Shown here piece by piece: positions 1-6,077 of a DNA stretch of 7,738 bases (position 1 is the first letter of the stretch; every line of letters starts with the position of its first letter). The notes beneath the pieces were generated by a model. It made no database searches, was not told the origin of the DNA, and worked only from the letters and a program-made list of their open reading frames with translations. A program made the translations under genes and the position numbers. The DNA comes from SIG440 sp045648175. Its GTDB lineage: Bacteria > Bacillota > Clostridia > Monoglobales > Monoglobaceae. The stretch covers positions 1 through 7,738 of the forward strand of contig JAZRNN010000001.1 of NCBI GenBank assembly GCA_045648175.1. The letters run 5' to 3'.

Positions 1-123
1 GAACTGCCCCAGGTATTGAAGGGTTTGGGTATCGCAATTATTTCTACATCTAAGGGTATTATGACAGACAAGGAAGCTCGTCGCCAGAATGTTGGCGGTG
101 AAGTTCTCGCATTTATTTGGTAA
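1..123 (+). CDS. rpsH: 30S ribosomal protein S8, C-terminal part (5' end outside window)
   Basis: The open frame from base 1 to the TAA at 121-123 encodes the last 40 residues of S8. It ends in the family's typical tail: LGIAIISTSKGIMTDKEA, then a GGEVLAFIW terminus. S8 binds the central domain of 16S rRNA early in 30S assembly, and in Escherichia coli it also represses spc-operon translation. The STSKGIMTD stretch is the conserved RNA-binding segment of the C-terminal domain. The gene is truncated only by the window edge, so its start cannot be judged. The stop codon runs directly into the ribosome-binding site of rplF, which suggests tight co-expression. Identification is from recognised family sequence and from its position before rplF. 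Confidence 0.96.
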   Translation, partial: ELPQVLKGLGIAIISTSKGIMTDKEARRQNVGGEVLAFIW

Positions 124-140
124 GAAAGGAGGAAGATCAT

Positions 141-689
141 ATGTCACGTATAGGAAAGCAGCCTATTACAATACCTGCAGGTGTTGAAGTTAAAGTAGGC
201 GCAAACAATGAAATTACAGTTAAAGGTCCCAAGGGCACTCTTGTTCAGACAATGTCATCTGATATGATTATCAAGGTTGACGGCAACACAGTAGTTGTTG
301 AACGTCCTTCTGATGTTAAGGAACACAGAGCACTCCACGGTCTTACACGTACTCTTGTGGCTAACATGGTTATCGGTGTATCTGAAGGTTACACAAAGAA
401 CCTTGAAATCAACGGTGTTGGTTACAGAGCTGCAAAGCAGGGCAACAAGCTTGTTATGAACCTTGGTTATTCACACCAGGTTGAAATGGAAGAGCCTGAT
501 GGCATTAAAATTGATGTTCCTCAGCCTAACCAGATTATCATTTCAGGTTATGACAAACAGAAGGTTGGTCAGTTTGCTGCACAGGTAAGAGAAAAGAGAC
601 CGCCTGAACCTTATAAGGGTAAAGGTATTAAGTACGTTGAAGAAGTTATCAGAAGAAAAGAAGGTAAAACAGGTGCTAAGAAGAAATAG
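141..689 (+). CDS. rplF: 50S ribosomal protein L6
   Basis: Encodes 182 residues, close to the usual 175-185 for bacterial L6. L6 binds 23S rRNA helix 97 near the sarcin-ricin loop and the factor-binding site of the 50S subunit. The N-terminus MSRIGKQPITIPAGVEV is typical. The C-terminal half carries the L6 signature PPEPYKGKGIKY (about residues 154-165), followed by a lysine-rich tail. The two halves are the duplicated L6 alpha/beta domains. The ATG at 141 is chosen because AAAGGAGG at 125-132 lies 8 bases upstream. An in-frame extension back to 117 would start inside rpsH and lacks its own site. The gap from rpsH is 17 bases. An unusually open 88-base spacer follows before rplR. Confidence 0.98.
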   Translation: MSRIGKQPITIPAGVEVKVGANNEITVKGPKGTLVQTMSSDMIIKVDGNTVVVERPSDVKEHRALHGLTRTLVANMVIGVSEGYTKNLEINGVGYRAAKQGNKLVMNLGYSHQVEMEEPDGIKIDVPQPNQIIISGYDKQKVGQFAAQVREKRPPEPYKGKGIKYVEEVIRRKEGKTGAKKK

Positions 690-708
690 TAAAGTTCTTC
701 ATACACAT

Positions 709-737
709 GTTATGGCTGCTTGATGATAGCTCATTAC
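709..737 (+). other. Imperfect hairpin in the rplF-rplR spacer
   Basis: In the 88-base spacer, ATG-GCT (712-717) can pair with AGC-T-CAT (728-734) with one bulged T. Two outer pairs (G709-C737, T710-A736) flank a T-T mismatch, and the loop is 10 bases. It ends about 23 bases before the rplR ribosome-binding site. There is no T-run after it, so it is not a terminator. It may be a minor processing or spacing structure, or chance. Confidence 0.3.
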
Positions 738-777
738 AGCGAGATTCATACTAAACCACAAGGAGGTGCAATTTAGA

Positions 778-1140
778 ATGATTAAAAGAAAAAACAGCGA
801 AGAAGCTAGACGTGCAAGACATGCAAGAGTTCGTAAAAAAGTTTCGGGTACAAGTGCAATACCCAGACTTTGTGTTTACAGAAGTCTTAAGAATATATAT
901 GCACAGGTAATTGATGATACAACCGGCAAGACTTTGGTATCTGCTTCAACATTGGATGCAGAACTTAAGGCAAACTATGGTGGCAACAAGGAAGCTGCCA
1001 AGGCGGTTGGTCTGGCTGTTGCAAAGAAAGCCCTTGATGCAAACATCAAGACTGTTGTTTTTGACAGAGGTGGATACGTATACCACGGCAGAGTTGCAGA
1101 GGTTGCAGCAGGTGCTCGTGAAGGCGGTTTGGAATTCTAA
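778..1140 (+). CDS. rplR: 50S ribosomal protein L18
   Basis: Encodes 120 residues, the standard length. L18 binds 5S rRNA and, with L5, anchors it to the central protuberance of the 50S subunit. The basic N-terminal tail (MIKRKNSEEARRARHARVRKK) is followed by the conserved core RLCVYRSLKNIYAQVIDD. The C-terminal motif is VFDRGGYVYHGRV (about residues 98-110), ending in AREGGLEF. The ATG at 778 is supported by a full AGGAGGTG at 761-768, 9 bases upstream. A GTG at 766 is in frame but lies inside that ribosome-binding site, so it is rejected. An 86-base spacer separates the gene from rpsE. Nothing in the protein is unusual. Confidence 0.98.
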   Translation: MIKRKNSEEARRARHARVRKKVSGTSAIPRLCVYRSLKNIYAQVIDDTTGKTLVSASTLDAELKANYGGNKEAAKAVGLAVAKKALDANIKTVVFDRGGYVYHGRVAEVAAGAREGGLEF

Positions 1141-1171
1141 TATTGCAAAAGCGCAGTATCAATTTGCACAG

Positions 1172-1185
1172 ACCGGTTTACCGGT
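1172..1185 (+). other. Short GC-rich hairpin in the rplR-rpsE spacer
   Basis: ACCGG (1172-1176), loop TTTA, CCGGT (1181-1185) form a perfect 5-bp stem. It lies about 27 bases before the rpsE ribosome-binding site and has no T-run after it, so it is not a terminator. The role is unknown. It could mark an mRNA processing or stability site, or be chance. Confidence 0.3.
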
Positions 1186-1226
1186 GGATTACATTGAAAG
1201 TCAGTTTTTGAAAGAGGTGAAAAACA

Positions 1227-1751
1227 ATGGCAGAAAGAGTAGAGATAACCAAAAAGCAGGAGCGTATTGATGCAAGTACGCTTGACATAAAGGAAAAAGT
1301 AGTTTCTCTTAATCGTGTATCAAAGACTGTAAAGGGTGGTAGAACAAGCAGATTCAGTGCCCTGGTAGTAGTTGGTGACGAAAATGGTCATGTTGGATAC
1401 GGTATGGGTAAGGCAGCCGAAGTTCCGGATGCTATCCGCAAGGGTATCGACGAGGCTAAGAAGAATATGATTACAGTTCCTATGGTAAATACTACCATTC
1501 CTCACGAAATCATCGGCGAATTTGGCGCAGGCAGAGTTCTTCTTAAGCCCGCTGCAGAAGGTACCGGTGTTATCGCAGGTGGTCCCGTTCGTGCGGTTCT
1601 TGAGCTTGCCGGTATTCGTGATATCAGAACAAAGTGTCTCAGAAGCAACAATCCTAAGAACGTTGTATCTGCAACAGTTCAGGCGCTTGCTGCACTCAAG
1701 AGTGTAGAAGAAGTTGCAAAACTGAGAGGTAAGAAGCCCGAAGAAATTTAA
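1227..1751 (+). CDS. rpsE: 30S ribosomal protein S5
   Basis: Encodes 174 residues, slightly longer than the usual 165-170 because of a charged N-terminal tail. S5 sits at the mRNA entry side of the 30S subunit, contributes to decoding fidelity, and contains the spectinomycin-sensitivity loop. The N-terminal double-stranded-RNA-binding-like domain begins around VSLNRVSKTVKGGRTSRFSA (residues 26-45), which includes the VKGGR loop (35-39) where resistance mutations occur in other species. The S5 core follows: GYGMGKAAEVPDAIRKG (57-73), then EGTGVIAGGPVRAVLE (111-126) and SNNPKNVVSAT (140-150). The start is the ATG at 1227 behind AGAGGTG at 1213-1219. I see no resistance-type change that I can name with confidence. 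Confidence 0.98.
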   Translation: MAERVEITKKQERIDASTLDIKEKVVSLNRVSKTVKGGRTSRFSALVVVGDENGHVGYGMGKAAEVPDAIRKGIDEAKKNMITVPMVNTTIPHEIIGEFGAGRVLLKPAAEGTGVIAGGPVRAVLELAGIRDIRTKCLRSNNPKNVVSATVQALAALKSVEEVAKLRGKKPEEI

Positions 1752-1795
1752 GGCTGAAGACCGGTTACAACCAAGAAAGATAGGAGGTTTTATCC

Positions 1796-1978
1796 TTGGC
1801 TAACACATTGAAAGTAACACTTGTAAAAAGTACAATTGGTTGCAAAAAGGATCAGATAGCAACTGTTGAAGCTCTGGGTCTCAGAAAGCTCCATCAGTGC
1901 GTTGAGAAACCCGATAATCCTCAGATCAGAGGTATGATCTTCAAGGTTTCTCATCTGGTTGCAGTTGAAGAGGCGTAA
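1796..1978 (+). CDS. rpmD: 50S ribosomal protein L30 (TTG start)
   Basis: Encodes 60 residues, the normal length of the short bacterial L30. L30 lies on the 50S surface against 23S rRNA. The family pattern is clear: LKVTLVKSTIGCKKDQ at the N-terminus, the ALGLRKLHQCVEKPDNPQ segment (residues 26-43), and the terminal strand MIFKVSHLVAVEE. The start is a TTG at 1796. AGGAGGT at 1782-1788 is 7 bases upstream, the encoded product begins (M)ANTLKV as expected, and no ATG is available at a sensible position. A weaker start codon can tune output, but the strong ribosome-binding site probably compensates. The gene is 44 bases after rpsE and 48 bases before rplO. Confidence 0.97.
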   Translation: MANTLKVTLVKSTIGCKKDQIATVEALGLRKLHQCVEKPDNPQIRGMIFKVSHLVAVEEA

Positions 1979-2026
1979 TATTAAACGGCTCAAATATTGA
2001 TAAAAAATAAAGAGGAGGTGTACTCA

Positions 2027-2464
2027 ATGAAACTTCATGAATTATCTCCGAGCGAAGGCTCAAAGAAGAGTAATTTCAGAGTAGGCAGAGGTCACGGTAG
2101 CGGTAACGGCAAAACAGCAGGTAAGGGCCACAAAGGTCAGAATGCCCGCAGCGGTGGCGGTGTTCGTCCCGGTTTTGAAGGTGGTCAGATGCCTATTTAC
2201 AGAAGACTTCCAAAACGTGGCTTTACAAACATCTTTGCAAAGGAATATGTTTCTGTTAACGTAGAAGTTCTTAACAAGCTGGACTGTACAGAAGTTACAG
2301 CTGAGGTTCTTAAGGAGAATGGTATCATTTCAAAGATTTGTGATGGTGTTGTTATCCTTGGTCGCGGTGAAGTTAATAAAGCTTTTACCGTTAAAGCAAA
2401 AAGATTCAGCAAAACAGCTGAGGAAAAGATTATTGCTGCCGGCGGAAAGGTTGAGGTGGTATAA
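2027..2464 (+). CDS. rplO: 50S ribosomal protein L15
   Basis: Encodes 145 residues, matching the family's 144-150. L15 is a late-assembling 50S protein with a long glycine-rich, basic N-terminal extension that threads into 23S rRNA. The start MKLHELSPSEGSKKS, the Gly/Lys-rich GRGHGSGNGKTAGKGHKGQ region (about residues 25-43), and GFEGGQMPIYRRLPKRGF (about 53-70) are diagnostic. The C-terminal globular part ends GGKVEVV. The ATG at 2027 follows AGGAGGTG (2013-2020) by 6 bases. An upstream in-frame start at 1997 would place the ribosome-binding site inside the gene and is rejected. The stop TAA (2462-2464) is immediately followed by the secY ATG, so translation of the two is probably coupled. 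Confidence 0.98.
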   Translation: MKLHELSPSEGSKKSNFRVGRGHGSGNGKTAGKGHKGQNARSGGGVRPGFEGGQMPIYRRLPKRGFTNIFAKEYVSVNVEVLNKLDCTEVTAEVLKENGIISKICDGVVILGRGEVNKAFTVKAKRFSKTAEEKIIAAGGKVEVV

Positions 2465-3748
2465 ATGTTTGAAACAATTAGGAATGCATGGATGGTTGCA
2501 GACCTGAGAAAGAAACTGTTTTATACCCTTGGTATGCTTATAATTTTCCGTCTCGGTTCTGTAATACCGGTTCCGATGCTTGATCCCACACAGTTAGAGC
2601 AGATTTTTGCAAGTACAAATAACTCGCTTCTCGGCTTCATTAATGTGGTATCCGGCGGTGCTTTTCAGAATACAACAATTTTTGCAATGAGTATTACGCC
2701 TTATATCAACGCATCTATCATTATGCAGCTTTTGTGCGTAGCTATTCCTGCGCTTGAAAGATTGCAGAAAGAAGGCGAAGAAGGCAGAAAGAAAATTGCA
2801 CAGATTCAGAGAGCGGCTACAATTGTTCTCGCACTTATCCAGGCTATCGGTCTTTATTTCCTGCTGGACAGCTATCATGCAGTAGTAAACCCCGGATTCT
2901 GGACCGCTGTTGTGGTTGTTATCACATTCTCAGCAGGTACAGCATTCCTTATGTGGCTTGGTGAACAGATTACAGAAAAGGGTGTCGGCAACGGCATTTC
3001 CCTTATCATCTTTGCTGGTATCGTTTCTGGCGGTCCTGCAATGGCTGTATCTCTCTATCAGTATATGTTGGGTGGCACAGCAAGTGTTATTGGTGCAATT
3101 CTTTTGATTGTGATAGCACTTGTTGTTATCGCTTTTGTTGTTGCTATGAACGACGCTGAAAGAAGAATTTCTGTACAGTATGCAAAGCGTGTTGTAGGAA
3201 GAAAAATGTATGGCGGGCAGAACACTCATATCCCGATCAAAGTTGCATCGGCAGGTGTTATGCCTATCATCTTTGCTATGTCCATTATGTCATTCCCTGG
3301 AACAATTGCATCATTCTGCGGTGTTAAGGCGGGTGACGCAGGCTTCTGGGGCAGTTTCCTCAGATATCTTTCACCTGATCACTGGGTATATGCAATTGTA
3401 TATTTCTTCCTGATTATCTTCTTCACATATTTCTACACAGCTATTCAGTTCAATCCAATTGAAATGGCTAATAATATGAAGAAGAACGGCGGGTTTGTTC
3501 CGGGTATTCGTCCCGGCCGTCCCACATCGGATTTCATAAGCAGAGTACTATCAAAGATTACACTTGCAGGTGCAATCTTCCTGGGCGTAATCGCTGTTAT
3601 TCCGATTTTTATTAACATCGGTCTCAACATCAATAACTTTGCAATTGGTGGCACATCAATTATCATCGTTGTAGGTGTTGCTCTTGAAACAGTAAATCAG
3701 CTCGAATCTCAGATGCTTATGAGACATTACAAGGGATTTTTGGAATAG
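2465..3748 (+). CDS. secY: Preprotein translocase subunit SecY
   Basis: Encodes 427 residues, typical for SecY, the ten-helix channel of the SecYEG translocon. It passes unfolded proteins across, or lets them out into, the cytoplasmic membrane. The N-terminal FRLGSVIPVP (28-37) leads into the plug region GGAFQNTTIFAMSITPYINA (64-83). TM4-5 contain GEQITEKGVGNGISLIIFAG (166-185). The cytoplasmic loop RRISVQYAKRVVGRKMYGG (233-251) and the later NNMKKNGGFVPGIRPGRPT (336-354) are the conserved ribosome/SecA-facing loops. The C-terminus MLMRHYKGFLE is standard. Hydrophobic segments are spread as expected for ten helices. The ATG abuts the rplO stop with no gap, and its ribosome-binding site, GAGGTG at 2453-2458, lies inside rplO. 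A terminator follows the gene, making it the last gene of the spc transcript. Confidence 0.99.
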   Translation: MFETIRNAWMVADLRKKLFYTLGMLIIFRLGSVIPVPMLDPTQLEQIFASTNNSLLGFINVVSGGAFQNTTIFAMSITPYINASIIMQLLCVAIPALERLQKEGEEGRKKIAQIQRAATIVLALIQAIGLYFLLDSYHAVVNPGFWTAVVVVITFSAGTAFLMWLGEQITEKGVGNGISLIIFAGIVSGGPAMAVSLYQYMLGGTASVIGAILLIVIALVVIAFVVAMNDAERRISVQYAKRVVGRKMYGGQNTHIPIKVASAGVMPIIFAMSIMSFPGTIASFCGVKAGDAGFWGSFLRYLSPDHWVYAIVYFFLIIFFTYFYTAIQFNPIEMANNMKKNGGFVPGIRPGRPTSDFISRVLSKITLAGAIFLGVIAVIPIFINIGLNINNFAIGGTSIIIVVGVALETVNQLESQMLMRHYKGFLE

Positions 3749-3764
3749 TAGGGCGTAAGCCCTA
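3749..3764 (+). other. Perfect hairpin with GNRA-type loop directly after the secY stop
   Basis: TAGGGC (3749-3754), loop GTAA, GCCCTA (3759-3764) form a perfect 6-bp stem capped by a GNRA-class tetraloop, starting one base after the secY stop codon. It sits directly 5' of the large terminator hairpin, with only about two bases between them. It could stack on the terminator, protect the 3' end of the message, or be part of one structured element. Only the pairing is seen; the role is inferred. Confidence 0.5.
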
Positions 3765-3825
3765 GACTTTACAGGGGATGCCTTAACGCAGATGCGGTCT
3801 ATGGCAGCCCCTTGTGGAGTTTTTT
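3765..3825 (+). terminator. Rho-independent terminator of the spc operon after secY
   Basis: A long stem pairs CTTTACAGGGG (3767-3777) with CCCCTTGTGGAG (3808-3819), with one bulged T and two G-T pairs. It continues after an A-G mismatch as TGCC (3779-3782) with GGCA (3803-3806). The 20-base apical region can hold a small inner hairpin, CGC/GCG (3787-3796). The stem runs directly into six Ts (3820-3825). Its place right after secY and before a long spacer fits the end of the ribosomal-protein transcript. The length and inner hairpin are more elaborate than a minimal terminator. Confidence 0.8.
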
Positions 3826-3866
3826 ATATAATAGGAAATGATGATATTTCCTATTATATAAAAAAC
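3819..3866. repeat. Perfect 21-bp AT-rich inverted repeat overlapping the terminator T-run
   Basis: Bases 3819-3839 (GTTTTTTATATAATAGGAA plus AT) are the exact reverse complement of 3846-3866, around a 6-base loop GATGAT. The left arm begins with the terminator's last G and its whole T-run. Each arm reads TATAATAGG outward from its own end, so there is a -10-like hexamer on both strands, but no -35 element lies at the right distance. The + strand has no T-run after it, so it is not itself a terminator. It may be a dispersed palindromic repeat, a protein-binding site or a 3'-end stabilising hairpin. Confidence 0.75.
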
Positions 3867-4059
3867 AACAATTTAATGCCTATGCAAATTTTGGTTTAGC
3901 CAAAATGTGTTTGGGCACACAACGTGTTTTTTCTTTGACTGTTATCAATGGTGAACGAGGAAATCGCTTTGTTTTCCGACAAGCATAAAATGCAAAAAGT
4001 TGGATTACACTTAGATATGGGTTTAAATTTATGTTTTTGACGGAAAGGTGTGACCTGTA
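3867..4059. other. Rest of the gene-free spacer before adk
   Basis: Together with the hairpins just after secY this makes a 311-base stretch without a gene. The remaining part is AT-rich and has no plausible coding frame. It contains one clear small hairpin, ATTTTGG (3888-3894), loop TTTAG, CCAAAAT (3900-3906). A weak GTGT/ACAC pairing follows, near a six-T run (3927-3932). A TTGACT hexamer (3935-3940) has no matching -10 at 16-18 bases. Because the upstream terminator is strong, an adk promoter is expected here, but I cannot name one with confidence. The best candidate is TTGGAT (4000-4005), 16 bases, TTTAAA (4022-4027), and it is poor. Confidence 0.5.
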
Positions 4060-4692
4060 ATGAATCTTATTATACTTGCTGCTCCTGGTGCTGGAAAGGG
4101 TACACAGGCAGAAGCTTTAAGTAAACATTATGAAATACCAACTATCTCAACGGGGGCTATTTTGAGAAAGAATATTGCTGACGGAACAGCATTGGGAGAA
4201 ATAGCATCAAAATACATCAATGACGGAAAGTTTGTTCCTGATGATGTAATGATAGACATTGTAAAAAAGAGATTAAGCGAGGAAGATTGCAAGAATGGCT
4301 TTATCCTGGATGGATTTCCAAGAACTCTTAATCAGGCTGAAGATCTTGATAAATCGGATATAGTTATTGATAAAGTTCTCACCATTGAGGTGGACGACGG
4401 TAAGATAATTGAGAGACTTGCAGGAAGACTGGAATGCAAGAAGTGTGGCAGTTCGTATCACAAACAGCATAAAAAACCGAATATCGAAGGTGTATGCGAC
4501 AATTGTGGCGGAGCTCTTACAACAAGAGAAGATGACAAACCTGAGGTTATAAGGGATCGTCTTGAAACATATTATGAGCAGACTGCACCTCTTAAAAAGT
4601 TCTATGCTGACCGTGATATGTTAAAAGTGGCAATTGGTCAGGAAGACATAGCAGATACTACTGAGGCCGTGCTGAAGGCACTTGAAGATTGA
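4060..4692 (+). CDS. adk: Adenylate kinase (zinc-type LID domain)
   Basis: Encodes 210 residues, near the usual 213-217 of the long-form enzyme. It catalyses ATP + AMP to 2 ADP in the cytoplasm and keeps adenylate charge in balance. The P-loop is at residues 7-15 (AAPGAGKGT), the AMP-binding strand includes TIST (28-31), and DGFPRT is at 84-89. The LID domain has a CxxC pair at 126/129 and a second at 146/149, a structural zinc site typical of Gram-positive enzymes. The catalytic arginine region REDDKPEVIRDRL (156-168) is intact. One oddity is that the first P-loop residue, usually Gly, is Ala. The start follows AAAGGTG (4044-4050), weaker than the neighbouring ribosome-binding sites. It is the first gene after the secY terminator and lies 19 bases before map. 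Confidence 0.98.
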   Translation: MNLIILAAPGAGKGTQAEALSKHYEIPTISTGAILRKNIADGTALGEIASKYINDGKFVPDDVMIDIVKKRLSEEDCKNGFILDGFPRTLNQAEDLDKSDIVIDKVLTIEVDDGKIIERLAGRLECKKCGSSYHKQHKKPNIEGVCDNCGGALTTREDDKPEVIRDRLETYYEQTAPLKKFYADRDMLKVAIGQEDIADTTEAVLKALED

Positions 4693-4711
4693 TTCCACTT
4701 GGAGAACAAAT

Positions 4712-5464
4712 ATGATTACCATCAAATCAAAGTATGAAATTGAATTTATGAAGGCAGCCGGCCGAGTTACCGGTGAAACGCTGAAATTACTTCAGGAACT
4801 TACAAAACCAGGAATTTCAACAATAGAGCTTGATAGGGCTGCCGAAAAATATATAAGAAGCCAGGGTTGTGTACCATCTTTTAAGGGATACGGGGGCTTT
4901 CCGTGCAGTGTATGTGCCAGTATTAACGACGAGGTCATTCACGGAATTCCTGATAAGAGAATCCTGAAGGAGGGCGATATTGTCAGCTTTGATGTTGGCG
5001 CTTGCTATAAGGGTTATCACGGTGATGCCGCACGAACATTTGGTGTGGGCAAGATATCCGATGAAGCACAAAGGCTTATTAATGTGACTCGTGAAAGCTT
5101 TTTTGAAGGAATTAAGTTTGCAAAGGACGGTTATCGTATATCGGATATTTCGGGAGCAATTCAGAAATATGTTGAGGATAACGGATACAGTGTTTTGCGT
5201 GAATACTGCGGGCATGGTCTTGGCAGAGAACTGCACGAAGAACCTGAAATTCCCAACTATGTGGCTCCGGGCCGCCGCGGTGTTCGGATAAGACCGGGTA
5301 TGTGCCTGGCAATTGAACCAATGGTTAACGCGGGAACGAGAGAGATTTACGTAGCAGACAATGACTGGACAGTTTTGACCGCTGATGGTAAGTTGGCAGC
5401 TCATTACGAGAATAGTGTTCTTGTTACTAATGGCGAGCCTCTTTTGCTGACATTGTGCGATTAG
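4712..5464 (+). CDS. map: Methionine aminopeptidase, type I
   Basis: Encodes 250 residues, the standard type Ia length. It removes the initiator methionine from nascent proteins whose second residue is small, which includes several ribosomal proteins encoded here (MAK..., MSR..., MAR...). The pita-bread fold is recognisable and all five metal ligands are in place: Asp94, Asp105 (in GYHGD), His168 (GHGLG), Glu202 (IEPM) and Glu233 (HYENS). His77 in HGIP, used in substrate handling, is also present. The ATG at 4712 gives the normal N-terminus MITIKSKYEIEFMKAAG and has GGAG at 4701-4704. A TTG at 4682, inside adk, would add ten unusual residues and is rejected. The adk-map-KOW-infA order suggests co-transcription. 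Confidence 0.98.
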   Translation: MITIKSKYEIEFMKAAGRVTGETLKLLQELTKPGISTIELDRAAEKYIRSQGCVPSFKGYGGFPCSVCASINDEVIHGIPDKRILKEGDIVSFDVGACYKGYHGDAARTFGVGKISDEAQRLINVTRESFFEGIKFAKDGYRISDISGAIQKYVEDNGYSVLREYCGHGLGRELHEEPEIPNYVAPGRRGVRIRPGMCLAIEPMVNAGTREIYVADNDWTVLTADGKLAAHYENSVLVTNGEPLLLTLCD

Positions 5465-5495
5465 GAAGTAAATTATATAAAGAGGGATACAATTT

Positions 5496-5777
5496 ATGGA
5501 CGATATATTTAATGTGGGTGATATAGTTCTGTCGAAGATGGGCAGAGACAGCGGCAGACATTATATTGTTATGGATGTTGATGGAAATTATGCCTATATA
5601 TGTGACGGCGACCACCACAAAGTTGATAAGCCCAAAAAGAAAAAGATGAAACATATTAAAGCTACAGGCATGGTCAGTGAATATGTTGCCTGTAAAATTG
5701 CAGAGGGTACAAAGGTTACAAATACTGAACTGAGAAGAGCTGTTCTTGAATTTGAAGAAACTGTGGCTCAGGCGTAA
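5496..5777 (+). CDS. KOW-domain RNA-binding protein (ribosomal L14e/L6e-like)
   Basis: Encodes 93 residues. The N-terminal part, NVGDIVLSKMGRDSGRHYIV (6-25), looks like a KOW motif, the short beta-barrel RNA-binding element seen in L24, L14e and NusG. A very basic segment, VDKPKKKKMKHI (43-54), follows, then an acidic helical C-terminus (ELRRAVLEFEETV). Firmicutes often carry such a gene between map and infA, annotated as L14e/L6e/L27e-like. From memory, the B. subtilis gene at this place is ybzG, but I do not assign the symbol. The exact role is not established to my knowledge. Its setting and basic patch suggest contact with rRNA or the ribosome. The ATG at 5496 follows AGAGGG (5481-5486). 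The 31-base gap to map suggests one transcript. Confidence 0.88.
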   Translation: MDDIFNVGDIVLSKMGRDSGRHYIVMDVDGNYAYICDGDHHKVDKPKKKKMKHIKATGMVSEYVACKIAEGTKVTNTELRRAVLEFEETVAQA

Positions 5778-5805
5778 ACATCATGATAAAACAAAGTACA
5801 AAATG

Positions 5806-5826
5806 TGAATAAATATTCTTTATTCA
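5806..5826 (+). other. AT-rich hairpin upstream of infA
   Basis: TGAATAAA (5806-5813), loop TATTC, TTTATTCA (5819-5826) form a perfect 8-bp stem in the 81-base spacer between the KOW gene and infA. It is nearly all A/T and lacks an adjacent T-run, so it is a weak structure and probably not a terminator. It lies 20 bases before the infA ribosome-binding site. It may have a small effect on translation, or be composition-driven chance. Confidence 0.3.
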
Positions 5827-5858
5827 ATTTATTAATTTAGTATGCGGGAGGTGACATT

Positions 5859-6077
5859 ATGGCAAAGGAAGACGTTTTGGAGGTTGAAGGTACAGTCCTT
5901 GAAGCACTGCCGAATGCGATGTTCCAGGTTGAACTTGAAAATGGACACAAAATTTTAGCTCACATTTCAGGTAAGCTGAGAATGCATTATATCAGAATTC
6001 TGCCCGGTGACAAGGTTACAGTAGAGATATCTCCTTATGATTTGACAAAGGGTCGAATTACTTGGAGAGCAAAATAA
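5859..6077 (+). CDS. infA: Translation initiation factor IF-1
   Basis: Encodes 72 residues, the exact standard length. IF-1 is a single OB-fold protein that occupies the A site of the 30S subunit and helps IF-2 and IF-3 place initiator tRNA. The sequence is canonical: MAKEDVLEVEGTVLEALPN, NAMFQVELENGHKILAHISG, then KLRMHYIRILPGDKVTVE and the terminal SPYDLTKGRITWR. The ATG follows GGGAGGTG (5846-5853) by 5 bases. It is preceded by an 81-base AT-rich spacer and followed by a 254-base spacer with a new promoter, so it is likely the last gene of the adk-map-KOW group. I see no clear intrinsic terminator directly after it, so some read-through into rpmJ is possible. Confidence 0.99.
   Translation: MAKEDVLEVEGTVLEALPNAMFQVELENGHKILAHISGKLRMHYIRILPGDKVTVEISPYDLTKGRITWRAK

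Noticed and set aside
911..1270. Open frame overlapping rplR and rpsE in another frame.
   Set aside because: It overlaps two certain ribosomal genes, and its protein sequence looks like out-of-frame translation.
3749..3825. Twister, pistol or another small self-cleaving ribozyme after secY.
   Set aside because: I compared the hairpin and branched stem with the core motifs I remember for these classes and did not find the required conserved loops or pseudoknot. A terminator explains the stem and T-run.
3917..3932. ACAC-AAC-GTGT with six Ts as a second terminator before adk.
   Set aside because: A 4-bp stem is too weak for an intrinsic terminator, although the T-run looks suggestive.
3935..3963. 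TTGACT as the -35 of an adk promoter.
   Set aside because: No -10-like hexamer lies 16-18 bases downstream; the sequence there is AGGAAA-like.
4046..4056. AGGT-GTG-ACCT hairpin masking the adk ribosome-binding site.
   Set aside because: Four pairs with a 3-base loop is marginal and common by chance.
4817..5404. Long antisense open frame (195 codons) opposite map.
   Set aside because: It is a shadow of the map gene. The translation has no recognisable domain, is rich in Cys, Asn and Thr, and has no ribosome-binding site.
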